Below are positions 33,934 to 42,463 of a DNA stretch of 64,000 nucleotides, piece after piece. The DNA lies in assembly GCA_030683005.1 (NCBI GenBank), contig JAUXMY010000043.1:82535-146534 (forward strand). Direction: 5' to 3'. How positions within the stretch are numbered: position 1 is the stretch's first letter; the number at the start of each line of letters is the position of its first letter. Made by a program: the position numbers and the translations under genes. Under the pieces are notes generated by a model that was not told the origin of the DNA, searched no databases, and saw only the letters and a program-made list of their open reading frames with translations. This DNA is from Caulobacter sp. GTDB taxonomy: Bacteria; Pseudomonadota; Alphaproteobacteria; Caulobacterales; Caulobacteraceae.

Positions 33934-34421
33934 GCGAACACCTTCAGAAGACGGGCCTCGTAGCGGCTCTTGATCCGGGCGATCTCGGCCTCGGGATCGG
34001 CGGCGTCAATGGCGTGGACAAGCAGGGCGCGACCGCAGGCCGAGATGTCGCAAGAGACGGTGCCCGGGGTCAGACTGATGGTGCCGGCCAGCGCCGTGAT
34101 CGCTTCCGGCGACCGGAGTTCCAGCGGTATCACCAGCCACTGGGCGCGCAGATCGCGATTTCGCCGTGACAGGATCAGCCACGCGACCTGGAAATTGGCC
34201 ACGATGACGTCGAACAGGACAATGCTGAAATAGCCGATCATGGCAGGTCCAAACCGGACCTTCGGCCGATCCGGCCAGAAGCGGCTGGTGATCAGGGGCG
34301 TCAGGATGCCGAAGACGAGTGCGAGAAACAGCGCTCCAAATGTGAGTTCATTGACCAGCAGCATCCAAACCACGACCAGCATGGCGCTGAGGGCGGGGTG
34401 CGGCAGGATTCGACGGATCAT
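33930..34421 (-). CDS. phaE: Monovalent cation/H+ antiporter subunit E
   Basis: A 163-residue MnhE/MrpE family protein. ATG 34421 overlaps the phaD stop by 4 bp; longer readings in the same frame would lie across phaD. Two or three N-terminal hydrophobic segments (LSAMLVVVWMLLVNELTFGALFLA split over the first 40 residues) precede a cytoplasmic domain with LAGTISLTPGTVSCDI, the family signature. It is required for function of the assembled antiporter. Confidence 0.93.
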   Translation of the reverse strand: MIRRILPHPALSAMLVVVWMLLVNELTFGALFLALVFGILTPLITSRFWPDRPKVRFGPAMIGYFSIVLFDVIVANFQVAWLILSRRNRDLRAQWLVIPLELRSPEAITALAGTISLTPGTVSCDISACGRALLVHAIDAADPEAEIARIKSRYEARLLKVFA

Positions 34422-35959
34422 CGACGGCCTCCCGATTGCGGGCCCAACACGGCCTCGATGTAGTCCGCGGGCTGGAACAGCTGCCGGGCGGTCGCGGCTG
34501 TGTAGTCGGTGATGGGACCACTCAATACGGTCAGAACTGCGAGCGCCAGCAGCAGGCTGGCGGCGGCCGCCACCCCGCCGCGCTTGCCGCGCAGGGTCCG
34601 GAGCGAGACCTCGCCCTCCACAGCCGCGCTCTTCCAGAAGATGAGACTGCCGGCCCGCGCGAAGGCGAGGATTCCGATCACCGTCGTTGTCAGGATGACC
34701 GTCCAGATCCAGACAGCATGCGGGGTTGCCCGGACACCGTCGAGTATCAGTAGTTTGCCGACGAACCCGGACAGGGGCGGCAGGCCGACGACGGCGATCG
34801 CCGCCAGCAGGAAGAGGCCCGACAGGACTTCGATCTGCCGAAACCTCGGGGCCAGGCTGATCGCATCGCCGTGCTCGGCCCGCCGCTCGGCGATCAGGTC
34901 GACGACCAGGAACAGCGCGGCGGCGGCCAGGGTCGAATGAAGGATGTAGTAGAGCGCCGACCCCATCGCCTCGACGGTGAAGACCGAAACGGCGCACAGC
35001 AGGGCTCCCATTGATCCGACCACGGCCCAGGCCGCAAGGTCGCGCAGACCCCGCGAGGCGAAAAGGCCCACGAAGCCGATGATGATGGTCATCAGCGCCG
35101 CGGGCAGCATCCACGGACCGGCCACGAAGGCGAGGGCGCCGGCATCCTCGCCGAAGATGAGCGTACTGGTGCGGATGATGGAATAGGCGCCGACCTTGGT
35201 CATGATGGCGAACAGGGCGGCGACGGCTCCGGATGTCGCCGCATAGGTTCCGGGTAGCCAGAAGTGGAGCGGGACCAGCGCCGCCTTCAGCGCGAACACC
35301 GTGGTCAGCAGCAGGGCCGAGGCCGCGATCAATCCCTGGTCCCCGGCCGGAGCGGCGGCGACGCGAACAGCCAGGTCTGCCATGTTGAGCGTCCCGGTCA
35401 CGCCGTAGAGGAGCCCAACGCCCACGAGGAACAGGGTCGAACCAACCAGGTTGATGATCACATACCGCACGCCGGCCTTGAGCCGCGCGGCGCCCTGACC
35501 GTGCAGCATCAGCCCGTAGGAGGCGATCAGCAGGACCTCGAAGAAGACGAACAGGTTGAACAGGTCGCCGGTCAGGAAGGCGCCGTTCAGCCCGAGCAAC
35601 TGGAACTGGAACAGCGGGTGGAAATGCCATCCCTTCCGGTCCGCCCCGGTGCTGACGGCATAGATCAGCGCCGCCAGGGCAAGGAGTGCTGTCAGCAGCA
35701 GCATCATCGCCGACAGGCGGTCGAGCACCAGAACGATTCCGAAAGGCGCCCGCCAGTTGCCCAGGGCGTAGCTCTGGATCGCGCCGCCATCAGCCTCGGA
35801 CACGAGAACGCCCGCGATGATGATCAGGGCCACGCATGACCCGATCGAGGCGAGGCGCGACAGGGTCAGCCGGTGGCGCAGGAGCAGCAGGATCGACGCG
35901 GCCATCACGGCCGGAAGAATGACGCTGGCGATCACCCAGTAGGATACGGTCAGGCTCAT
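34418..35959 (-). CDS. phaD: Monovalent cation/H+ antiporter subunit D
   Basis: A 513-residue protein homologous to the proton-pumping NuoM/NuoN subunits of complex I (MnhD/MrpD). About 14 transmembrane helices are visible; FKAALVPLHFWLPGTYAATS carries the conserved lysine and the HFWLP motif of the channel, and SGFVGKLL matches another signature. It is one of the two large ion-translocating subunits. It overlaps phaC and phaE by 4 bp each. Confidence 0.95.
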   Translation of the reverse strand: MSLTVSYWVIASVILPAVMAASILLLLRHRLTLSRLASIGSCVALIIIAGVLVSEADGGAIQSYALGNWRAPFGIVLVLDRLSAMMLLLTALLALAALIYAVSTGADRKGWHFHPLFQFQLLGLNGAFLTGDLFNLFVFFEVLLIASYGLMLHGQGAARLKAGVRYVIINLVGSTLFLVGVGLLYGVTGTLNMADLAVRVAAAPAGDQGLIAASALLLTTVFALKAALVPLHFWLPGTYAATSGAVAALFAIMTKVGAYSIIRTSTLIFGEDAGALAFVAGPWMLPAALMTIIIGFVGLFASRGLRDLAAWAVVGSMGALLCAVSVFTVEAMGSALYYILHSTLAAAALFLVVDLIAERRAEHGDAISLAPRFRQIEVLSGLFLLAAIAVVGLPPLSGFVGKLLILDGVRATPHAVWIWTVILTTTVIGILAFARAGSLIFWKSAAVEGEVSLRTLRGKRGGVAAAASLLLALAVLTVLSGPITDYTAATARQLFQPADYIEAVLGPQSGGRR

Positions 35960-36306
35960 TGGTCGCCCTCGGCGTCCTGCGTTCCGTCGACTCGATCGGC
36001 GCCCGTCTCCAGGTAGCTCCGCAGGGCCAGAACGACGACGAAGGCGGTCATCCCGAATGCAATGACGATCGCGGTCAGGACGAGCGCCTGGGGCAGCGGA
36101 TCGGTGTAGCCCTCGGCCGCCTTGTCGAAGAGCGGCGGTCGGTCGATCACCAACCGCCCCATGGCGAACAGGAACACGTTGATCGCATAGGACAGAAAGG
36201 CCAGTCCCAGGACGACAGGGAAGGTCCGCCTGCGAAGCACGAGGTAGACGCCCGCGGCGGTCAGGACGGCGATGGCGGACGCGACGAGAAGTTCCAGGCT
36301 GATCAT
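35956..36306 (-). CDS. phaC: Monovalent cation/H+ antiporter subunit C
   Basis: A 116-residue NuoK-like (MnhC/MrpC) subunit with three transmembrane helices. LVLTAIVIAFGMTAFVVVL is the conserved third helix with TAIVI, and DPLPQALVLTAIVI is the family signature. ATG 36306 overlaps the phaAB stop by 4 bp. The C-terminal tail (TGADRVDGTQDAEGDQ) is acidic and cytoplasmic. Reading the same frame further upstream would run through phaAB and is not a gene. Confidence 0.94.
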   Translation of the reverse strand: MISLELLVASAIAVLTAAGVYLVLRRRTFPVVLGLAFLSYAINVFLFAMGRLVIDRPPLFDKAAEGYTDPLPQALVLTAIVIAFGMTAFVVVLALRSYLETGADRVDGTQDAEGDQ

Positions 36307-39158
36307 TGACCGGCCTCCGGGGAGGCGGGGCGGGACGGGTCGACGTCCATGGCCTCGTCGGTCCCGGCCTGGACCTGCTTCTCGGCGCTCTGGGCCACCT
36401 GGGACAGCTGCGCCAGCGCCAGGATCACCGCGCCGATAACGGTCAGCGCCACGCCGGTATCGAAGAGCATGGCGGTCGCCAGCTCGAACTTTCCGATCAT
36501 GGGGAGGCTGAAATAGCCGAATGCGGTGGTCATGAAGGGCGCGCCGAACACCAGCGAGCCCAGGCCGGTCGCGGCGGCGATCAGCACGCCCAGCCCGATC
36601 ACGGTGTGATGGTCCGCCCGGAATCGCTGGTCGGCGAACTGGAAGCCTGAAGCCATGTACTGCATCAGAATGGCTATGGAGATGACAAGGCCGGCGATAA
36701 AGCCCCCGCCCGGCTGGTTGTGACCTCGCAGGAAAATGTAGAAGCCGACCATGATCGCCAGCGGCAGGAGCAGCCGCGTGGCCACGACCAGCATCATCGG
36801 ATGGTGTTCGGGCGAGCGGGGCGTATCGGGCTTCCAGTTCAGGATTCGACGGCCGCTGGGGCCGATCCCGGTCTTCTCGAGCAGGGCGAATATGGCGAGC
36901 GCCGCGATGCCCAGAACGATGATCTCGCCAAAGGTGTCGAAGCCCCGGAAGTCGACCAGAATCACGTTGACGACGTTGGTCCCCCCGCCGCCGGAATAGG
37001 CGTTCTCCCAGAAGTAGGCCGAGATGGTGTCGGGCGCGCGGGTCATCACGGCCCAGGCCGCGCCGCCGACGCCGAGGCCGGACAGGGCGGCCAGTACGCC
37101 GTCCCGGACGCGCCTCGTGGAGCTGCTCTCGCGAGGGCTGGTCTTCGGAAGAAGGTTCAGCGCCAGGAGCATCAGCAGGATGGTCACCACCTCGACCGAG
37201 ATCTGGGTCAGGGCGAGGTCGGGCGCTGACAGGTGGACAAATCCCAGCGAGATCACCAGGCCGACAATCCCGATGTAGATCAGCGATACATACCGGGCCC
37301 GGTGATTGACCAGAACCAGAACCGTGGCGGTCACCAGCGCCAGCCATCCGACCATGGCCGGCGCCGAGGCCGGTGTCGTCGGGTGGTCGCCGCCGCCGTC
37401 CGCGAATCCCATGTACCCGGCGAAGCCGACGGTGACGGCGGTTCCGATGAACATCGCGATGTAGCGCTCGAGCGAGCCGTTCTGGACGCGATCCGTGAAG
37501 GCCACGGCGGCGCGAGCTGCGGCGCCGACCGCCTTGTCGAACAAGGCCTTGGCGTCCGGCAGCGCCAGGCCATGCCAGAAGCCGGCGATGCGGTGATGGG
37601 CGGCCAGGATGGCGAGGCCCAGGCCGATGGCCGCAAGGCTCATGAACAGGGCAGGGGTCACGCCATGCCACAGCGACAGGGAATAGTAGGGCGTCTCGCC
37701 GCCGATGACCGACCGCGCCACCTGCTCGACCAGAGGACCCGCAACCACGGCTGGAAACAGACCGATCGCCACGACCAGCGCCACCAGAACGGCGGGCGGA
37801 CCCCATAGCCCGATGCCGGGATCGTGCGGCGTGCGGGGATAGTCGGTGCGTCGCTTGCCGAAAAAGACGTGGACGATGTAACGGAACGAATAGGCCACCG
37901 AGAAGGTCGCGCCCAGCGTGGCCAGGGCCGGCACGAGCCAGGCCTGGTCCCACCAGACGGTGTGCGCCGCCTCCTCAAGCATCATTTCCTTGGAGATGAA
38001 GCCGTTGAGCGGCGGGATGCCCGCCATCGACAGCCCCGCCACGACCGCAAGGGTCGCGGCGATGGGCATCAAGGCCGCCAGACCGCCCAGCCGCTTGACG
38101 TCGCGGGTTCCCACCTCGTGGTCGACGATCCCGGCGTTCATGAACAGCGCCGCCTTGAACGTCGCGTGATTGATGATGTGGAAGACGCCGACCACCGCCG
38201 CCATCGGCGTGCCGAAGCCGAACAGCATGGTCAGGAAGCCCAGGTGGCTGATCGTGGAATAGGCGAGCAGTCCCTTCAGGTCGTCCTTGAACAGGGCGAC
38301 GACGGCGGCGAACACCATGGTCACCAGACCCGTGGTTGCGACCAGGTAGAACCAGGCGTCGGTGCCGGCCAGCACCGGCCACAGGCGCGCGAGCATGAAG
38401 ATGCCGGCCTTCACCATGGTGGCGGAGTGGAGATAGGCGCTGACCGGCGTCGGGGCCGCCATGGCGTGCGGCAGCCAGAAATGGAACGGGAACTGCGCCG
38501 ACTTGGTGAAGCAGCCGCCGAGGATCAGCAACAGGGCCGGCAGGTAGAGCGGCGAAGCCTGGATCGCTTCACGGTTCTGCAGGATCACGGTGAGGTCGGT
38601 CGACCCCGCGATGTGGCTGAGGATCAGCAGGCCTGCGATCAGCGACAGTCCGCCGGCGCCGGTGACCATCAGCGCCATCCGGGCGCCCTGCCGCCCTTCG
38701 GGCAGGTGGCGCCAGAAGCCGATCAGCAGGAAGGACGACAGGCTGGTCAGCTCCCAGAAGATCAGCAGAAGCAGGACGTTGTCCGAAAGGACGATGCCCA
38801 GCATCGCGCCCTGGAACAGCAACAGATAGGTGAAGAACCGTCCCATCGGGTCGGCCTTCGCCAGATAGAACCGAGCGTAGACGATGATCAGCAGCCCGAT
38901 GCCCAGGATCATGCCGGCGAACATCAGGCCCAGCGGATCGAGAAACAGATTGAGATTGAGACCCAGCAGCGGAATCCAGTCGATCCGCACCTGAACCGTC
39001 TCGCCAGCCATCACGCCAGGGGCAAGGGCTCCGAGAATCACCAGAGCCGACAGGGTGACCGCGCCGGCGGCCAGGGCGCTCGCGTTTCGCCCGGCCCGAA
39101 TCGCCAGGGCGGGGGCAATGGCTCCGATCAGGGGCAGGAAGGCGAGCACAAGCAGCAA
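36303..39158 (-). CDS. phaAB: Monovalent cation/H+ antiporter, fused subunits A and B
   Basis: About 951 residues. Residues about 1-760 are the NuoL-like MnhA subunit: LTSLSSFLLIGFWRH, FPFHFWLPHAMAAPTPVSAYLHSATMVKAG with the channel His/Lys, and DLKGLLAYSTISHLG. Residues about 790-951 are an MnhB domain: PGGGFIAGLVISIAI and ATAMLFDTGVAL. This A-B fusion marks the group 2 (pha-type) antiporter of rhizobia and relatives. I place the start at TTG 39158, which has AGGG eight bases upstream and gives a hydrophobic N-terminus (LLLVLAFLPLIGAIAP); an upstream ATG at 39299 would add 47 basic residues. The complex exchanges K+ or Na+ for H+ and serves alkaline and salt tolerance. Confidence 0.92.
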   Translation of the reverse strand: MLLVLAFLPLIGAIAPALAIRAGRNASALAAGAVTLSALVILGALAPGVMAGETVQVRIDWIPLLGLNLNLFLDPLGLMFAGMILGIGLLIIVYARFYLAKADPMGRFFTYLLLFQGAMLGIVLSDNVLLLLIFWELTSLSSFLLIGFWRHLPEGRQGARMALMVTGAGGLSLIAGLLILSHIAGSTDLTVILQNREAIQASPLYLPALLLILGGCFTKSAQFPFHFWLPHAMAAPTPVSAYLHSATMVKAGIFMLARLWPVLAGTDAWFYLVATTGLVTMVFAAVVALFKDDLKGLLAYSTISHLGFLTMLFGFGTPMAAVVGVFHIINHATFKAALFMNAGIVDHEVGTRDVKRLGGLAALMPIAATLAVVAGLSMAGIPPLNGFISKEMMLEEAAHTVWWDQAWLVPALATLGATFSVAYSFRYIVHVFFGKRRTDYPRTPHDPGIGLWGPPAVLVALVVAIGLFPAVVAGPLVEQVARSVIGGETPYYSLSLWHGVTPALFMSLAAIGLGLAILAAHHRIAGFWHGLALPDAKALFDKAVGAAARAAVAFTDRVQNGSLERYIAMFIGTAVTVGFAGYMGFADGGGDHPTTPASAPAMVGWLALVTATVLVLVNHRARYVSLIYIGIVGLVISLGFVHLSAPDLALTQISVEVVTILLMLLALNLLPKTSPRESSSTRRVRDGVLAALSGLGVGGAAWAVMTRAPDTISAYFWENAYSGGGGTNVVNVILVDFRGFDTFGEIIVLGIAALAIFALLEKTGIGPSGRRILNWKPDTPRSPEHHPMMLVVATRLLLPLAIMVGFYIFLRGHNQPGGGFIAGLVISIAILMQYMASGFQFADQRFRADHHTVIGLGVLIAAATGLGSLVFGAPFMTTAFGYFSLPMIGKFELATAMLFDTGVALTVIGAVILALAQLSQVAQSAEKQVQAGTDEAMDVDPSRPASPEAGQ

Positions 39159-39436
39159 GGATCGGACCCTATTGGCGTCGGTGATCAGGGGAGGAGGGCG
39201 CGCCGCCGGGAGGCGACGTGACCATCTTAGCCGAGCCGGTCGGGCCATGACCACCGGGCGATTGACACAAGTCGCTGGGCGCTCTGCAAGCGGCGACAAA
39301 GTCGTCGACGGTCGGTCCGGTACGCTCGCCCCGGCTCCCGCCCGCGATGCGCGATAAACAGGCGCCTTGGCACAATGACAGCGCGTCGGCCCGATCCCGC
39401 TCGTGCTCTGCGCCCGGGTGACGCTAGGCGAGGCGC

Positions 39437-40018
39437 ATGCGTGTCCTCGTGATCGATCCCGATCCGGCCAGGGCGGCGCTGGTCGCCGAGGGGCTGGCCG
39501 GCGTCGACCCGGCGGTCGTGCGGCAGTCGGCGGTGTTCGACGCGGCCGAGGCGCTGGCGTTCGGGCCGGACGTCATCGTCGTCGCCTGCGACAGTCCCGA
39601 CCGCGACACGCTCGAAAGCCTGCGCGAGGCCAGCCAGGCCAATCCCCGCCCGATCGTCATGTTCGCCGACCGCTCCGAGCCCGGTCTCGCCGAACAGGCT
39701 GTCCGGGCCGGGGTGGCGGCCTATGTGGTGGATGGTCTGGCCCCCGGACGGGTCCGCTCAATTCTGGACGTGGCGATGAGCCGGTTCTCCCTGATGCAGC
39801 AACTTCGCGGCGACCTGGCCAAGGCCCGGGCGGACCTGGAGTCGCGCAAGACGGTGGATCGGGCCAAGGGGCTGCTGATGAAGGAGCGGGGGCTGGACGA
39901 GGCGGCCGCCTATGGACTGCTGCGCAAGCTGGCCATGGACAAGGGCCGCTCCATCAGCGCGGTGGCGGCCGATCTGCTCGCCTTCGCCGGCATCCTGAGG
40001 GGAGGGGACGGGTCGTGA
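39437..40018 (+). CDS. nasT: NasT-type ANTAR antitermination regulator
   Basis: A 193-residue response-regulator-like protein. Residues about 1-120 are a receiver-type domain starting MRVLVIDPDPARA, and residues about 135-190 form the ANTAR RNA-binding domain (TVDRAKGLLMKERGLDE, then RKLAMDKGRSISAVA). NasT binds a dual-hairpin leader RNA and prevents termination upstream of nitrate assimilation genes; without nitrate it is held by NasS. The nasS gene overlaps it by 4 bp and the nitrate genes follow, which fixes the assignment. A plausible target is the 238-nt leader at 40987-41224. Confidence 0.93.
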   Translation: MRVLVIDPDPARAALVAEGLAGVDPAVVRQSAVFDAAEALAFGPDVIVVACDSPDRDTLESLREASQANPRPIVMFADRSEPGLAEQAVRAGVAAYVVDGLAPGRVRSILDVAMSRFSLMQQLRGDLAKARADLESRKTVDRAKGLLMKERGLDEAAAYGLLRKLAMDKGRSISAVAADLLAFAGILRGGDGS

Positions 40019-40986
40019 CGGCCTTGACGCTGGGGTTCATCCCCCTGACCGATTGTGCGCCGCTGGTGGTCGCCCGGGAGATGGGCTTCTTCGCCGACGA
40101 GGGACTGTCCGTGACCCTGAGCCGCGAAGCATCCTGGGCGACGATCCGCGACAAGGTCGCGTTCGGAGCCCTGGACGGCGCCCACATGCTGGCGCCGATC
40201 CCGCTCGCCGCGACCCTGGCCGCCGCGCGGGAGTCCGCGGCGATGATCGCCCCGATGGCGCTGAACCGGAACGGCGCAGGCATCACCGTGTCCACCGGGC
40301 TCGCGGGCGCGATCGCCGCGTCCTCGTTGGCGCAGGTTGTCGCCGCTCGCCGACAGGATGGCCGTCCGCCGCTGACCTTCGCCGTCGTCTTTCCCTATGC
40401 CGTTCACAACTACGCCCTGCGAGGCTGGCTTGCGGCGGCCGGGGTGGACCCGAACCTGGACGTCTCCATCGTCGTCGTGCCGCCGCCGCGCATGGTGGAG
40501 CAGTTGGCCGACGGGCGGATTGACGGCTTCTGCGTCGGCGCGCCCTGGAACACGATGGCCTGGGCGACCGGGGCGGGGGAAATGCTGACGACGACCGCGA
40601 CCCTGCTCCCCGGCGCGCCTGACAAGGTGCTCGGCGTTCCGTGGTCATGGGCGGAACGGGACCGGCCCTTGCTCGAGGCGGTGCTGCGCGCCCTGACCCG
40701 GGCCGGGATCTGGTGCGACGCCGCCGCCAACCGGCAGGACCTCGCCACGCTGCTGGCCCGGCCCGACCTGGTCGACGCGCCGGCTTCCGCCATCGCCCGC
40801 GCCCTGGACGGGGAAATCATCTTCCAGCGCGATGGCGCCGCGACGCCCAGCCAGGCCGACGCCCTGTGGATCCTCTCGCAGATGCAGCATTGGGGGCAGA
40901 TCGGGCCGCAGGTCGATCACGCGGCGCTGGCGTCGCGGGTCTTCCGCGGCGACCTGCTGGAAAGGGCGCTGACCGCCCGAGTCTGA
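40015..40986 (+). CDS. nasS: NasS-type nitrate sensor (NrtA/CmpA-like)
   Basis: A 323-residue periplasmic-binding-protein fold without a signal peptide (it begins TALTLGFIPLTDCAPLVVA), as expected for the cytoplasmic nitrate sensor NasS rather than a transport binding protein. Family segments include GALDGAHMLAPIPLA, FPYAVHNYALRGWLAAAG and DGFCVGAPWNTMAW. In the known system nitrate binding releases NasT, which then acts as antiterminator. It starts at GTG 40015 overlapping the nasT stop by 4 bp, ensuring balanced amounts of both proteins. Confidence 0.92.
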   Translation: MTALTLGFIPLTDCAPLVVAREMGFFADEGLSVTLSREASWATIRDKVAFGALDGAHMLAPIPLAATLAAARESAAMIAPMALNRNGAGITVSTGLAGAIAASSLAQVVAARRQDGRPPLTFAVVFPYAVHNYALRGWLAAAGVDPNLDVSIVVVPPPRMVEQLADGRIDGFCVGAPWNTMAWATGAGEMLTTTATLLPGAPDKVLGVPWSWAERDRPLLEAVLRALTRAGIWCDAAANRQDLATLLARPDLVDAPASAIARALDGEIIFQRDGAATPSQADALWILSQMQHWGQIGPQVDHAALASRVFRGDLLERALTARV

Positions 40987-41224
40987 CCCGGTCGGGCGCC
41001 CTCATTTCGATCACGGCCATGCTGCGGCGCCGCATAATCATGCGATTGTCGATTTCCCGGCCGCGCCTCACCGGAAGCAGGAGGCGTTCAGGCGGATCTG
41101 CGCTCCCCTGACCTCAGGCCTGCGGACAACGCTGTTCCGGCCCGACCAAGACGACCGCTCGGATGCGGCCACATGCCCCGGCGACGCCGCCGTTCTCGCT
41201 CACGCGCATCCGAAGGCTCACATC
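40987..41224 (+). promoter_or_regulatory. Probable nitrate-responsive leader of the assimilation operon
   Basis: The 238 bp between nasS and the nitrate transporter gene hold several inverted repeats: a 12-bp perfect palindrome TGCGGCGCCGCA (41023-41034), CGCCTC / GAGGCG with an 11-nt loop (41064-41086), and a long-range 9-bp repeat TCGGATGCG / CGCATCCGA (41159-41167 and 41205-41213) ending beside the GAAGG ribosome site. A NasT-controlled leader is expected exactly here. I could not identify the ANTAR hexaloops with certainty and see no U-run, so the exact mechanism is inferred. Confidence 0.5.
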
Positions 41225-42451
41225 ATGACGACCCGTTCGTTCCTGCGGTCAGGCCACACGCCGACCCTGTTCGCCTCCTTCCTCTACTTCGACCTCAGCT
41301 TCATGGTCTGGGTGCTGCTCGGGCCGCTGGGCGTCGCCATCGCCGCCGACTTCGGCCTGGACCCGGCCCAGAAGGGCTTCATGGTCGCGGTGCCGGTGCT
41401 GTCGGGCGCCCTGTTGCGGCTGGTGGCCGGGGTGCTGGTCGACCGGATCGGGCCCAAGAAGACCGGCATCATCGGCCAGGTCATGGTTCTGACCGGCCTG
41501 CTCATCGCCTGGGTCCTGGGCGTCCACAACTATTCGCAGGTGCTGGTGCTGGGCCTGCTGCTCGGTGTCGCCGGGGCCTCGTTCGCGGTCGCGCTGCCGC
41601 TGGCCTCGCGCTGGTATCCGCCGGAGCATCAGGGGCTGGCGCTCGGCATCGCCGGGGCCGGCAATTCGGGCACGGCGCTGGCCGCACTGTTCGCGCCGGG
41701 CCTGGCCAAGATGTTCGGCTGGGGCAATGTCATCGGTCTGGCCGCGATCCCGCTGGCCGTGGCGCTGGTGGTCTACATCTTTCTGGCCAAGGACGCGCCA
41801 GAGCAGCCCGCGCCCAAGAAACTGACCGAATACCTCGACGTCCTGAAGGTCCCGGACGCCTGGTGGCTGATGCTGCTCTACGCGGTGACCTTCGGCGGCT
41901 TCGTCGGCCTGTCCTCCTCCCTGACCATCTACTTCAACGCCGAGTACGGGCTGGACCCGGTGATCGCTGGCTTCTTCACCGCCGCCTGTGTCTTCGCCGG
42001 CTCCTTCATCCGGCCGGTCGGCGGCGCCCTGGCGGACCGCATCGGCGGGGTGCGGACCCTGGGGACGGTCTACGTCCTGGCCGCCATCGGTCTGGCCGCC
42101 GCCAGCTTCCACATGCCCAGCGCCTGGATCGCCCTGGCGGTGATGATCTTCGCCATGTCGGCCCTGGGGGCCGGCAACGGCGCGGTCTTCCAGCTGGCCC
42201 CGCAGCGGTTCCGAAAGGAGATCGGCGTGGTCACCGGTCTGATCGGCATGACCGGAGGGCTGGGCGGCTTCTACTTGGCCTCCAGTCTGGGCCTGGCCCG
42301 CAAGCTGACCGGCAGCTACCAGGCCGGATTCCTGGCCTTCGCGGTGCTGGCCCTGCTGGCGCTGGTCGCCCTGCTGGGGCTGAAGACCCACTGGCGGGCG
42401 GTCTGGCCGACCCTGCAGGACGGCGACTCCGCCGTTCCGGTCCGGCTCTAG
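41225..42451 (+). CDS. nasA: Nitrate/nitrite transporter, NarK/NasA type (assimilatory)
   Basis: A 408-residue MFS nitrate porter with 12 hydrophobic segments. Nitrate signature segments are visible in both halves: GIAGAGNSGTALAA (helix 5) and GAGNGAVFQLAPQRF with GMTGGLGGFYL (helices 10-11). Motif A appears as GVLVDRIGPKKTG. It imports nitrate for assimilation and is first in the run nasA, nirB, nirD, nasC, cobA, 12 bp before nirB. It differs from the two respiratory NarK proteins at the right end, so the genome keeps separate porters for the two pathways. Confidence 0.93.
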   Translation: MTTRSFLRSGHTPTLFASFLYFDLSFMVWVLLGPLGVAIAADFGLDPAQKGFMVAVPVLSGALLRLVAGVLVDRIGPKKTGIIGQVMVLTGLLIAWVLGVHNYSQVLVLGLLLGVAGASFAVALPLASRWYPPEHQGLALGIAGAGNSGTALAALFAPGLAKMFGWGNVIGLAAIPLAVALVVYIFLAKDAPEQPAPKKLTEYLDVLKVPDAWWLMLLYAVTFGGFVGLSSSLTIYFNAEYGLDPVIAGFFTAACVFAGSFIRPVGGALADRIGGVRTLGTVYVLAAIGLAAASFHMPSAWIALAVMIFAMSALGAGNGAVFQLAPQRFRKEIGVVTGLIGMTGGLGGFYLASSLGLARKLTGSYQAGFLAFAVLALLALVALLGLKTHWRAVWPTLQDGDSAVPVRL

Positions 42452-42463
42452 GGCGCGACGATC

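Noticed and set aside
33930..35630. Long reading of phaE frame through phaD, and similarly of phaC frame through phaAB (35956-37953)
   Set aside because: Only the C-terminal parts match antiporter subunits; internal ATG codons overlapping the upstream stops by 4 bp are the true starts.
39241..39290. TTGACACAAG-like sequence upstream of nasT considered as an FNR site
   Set aside because: The right half does not match ATCAA or ACAA at the required spacing.
41064..41086. Stem-loop considered as a definite ANTAR hexaloop target
   Set aside because: The loop is 11 nt rather than six and the A/G positions of the hexaloop consensus cannot be placed, so it is reported only as part of a probable leader.
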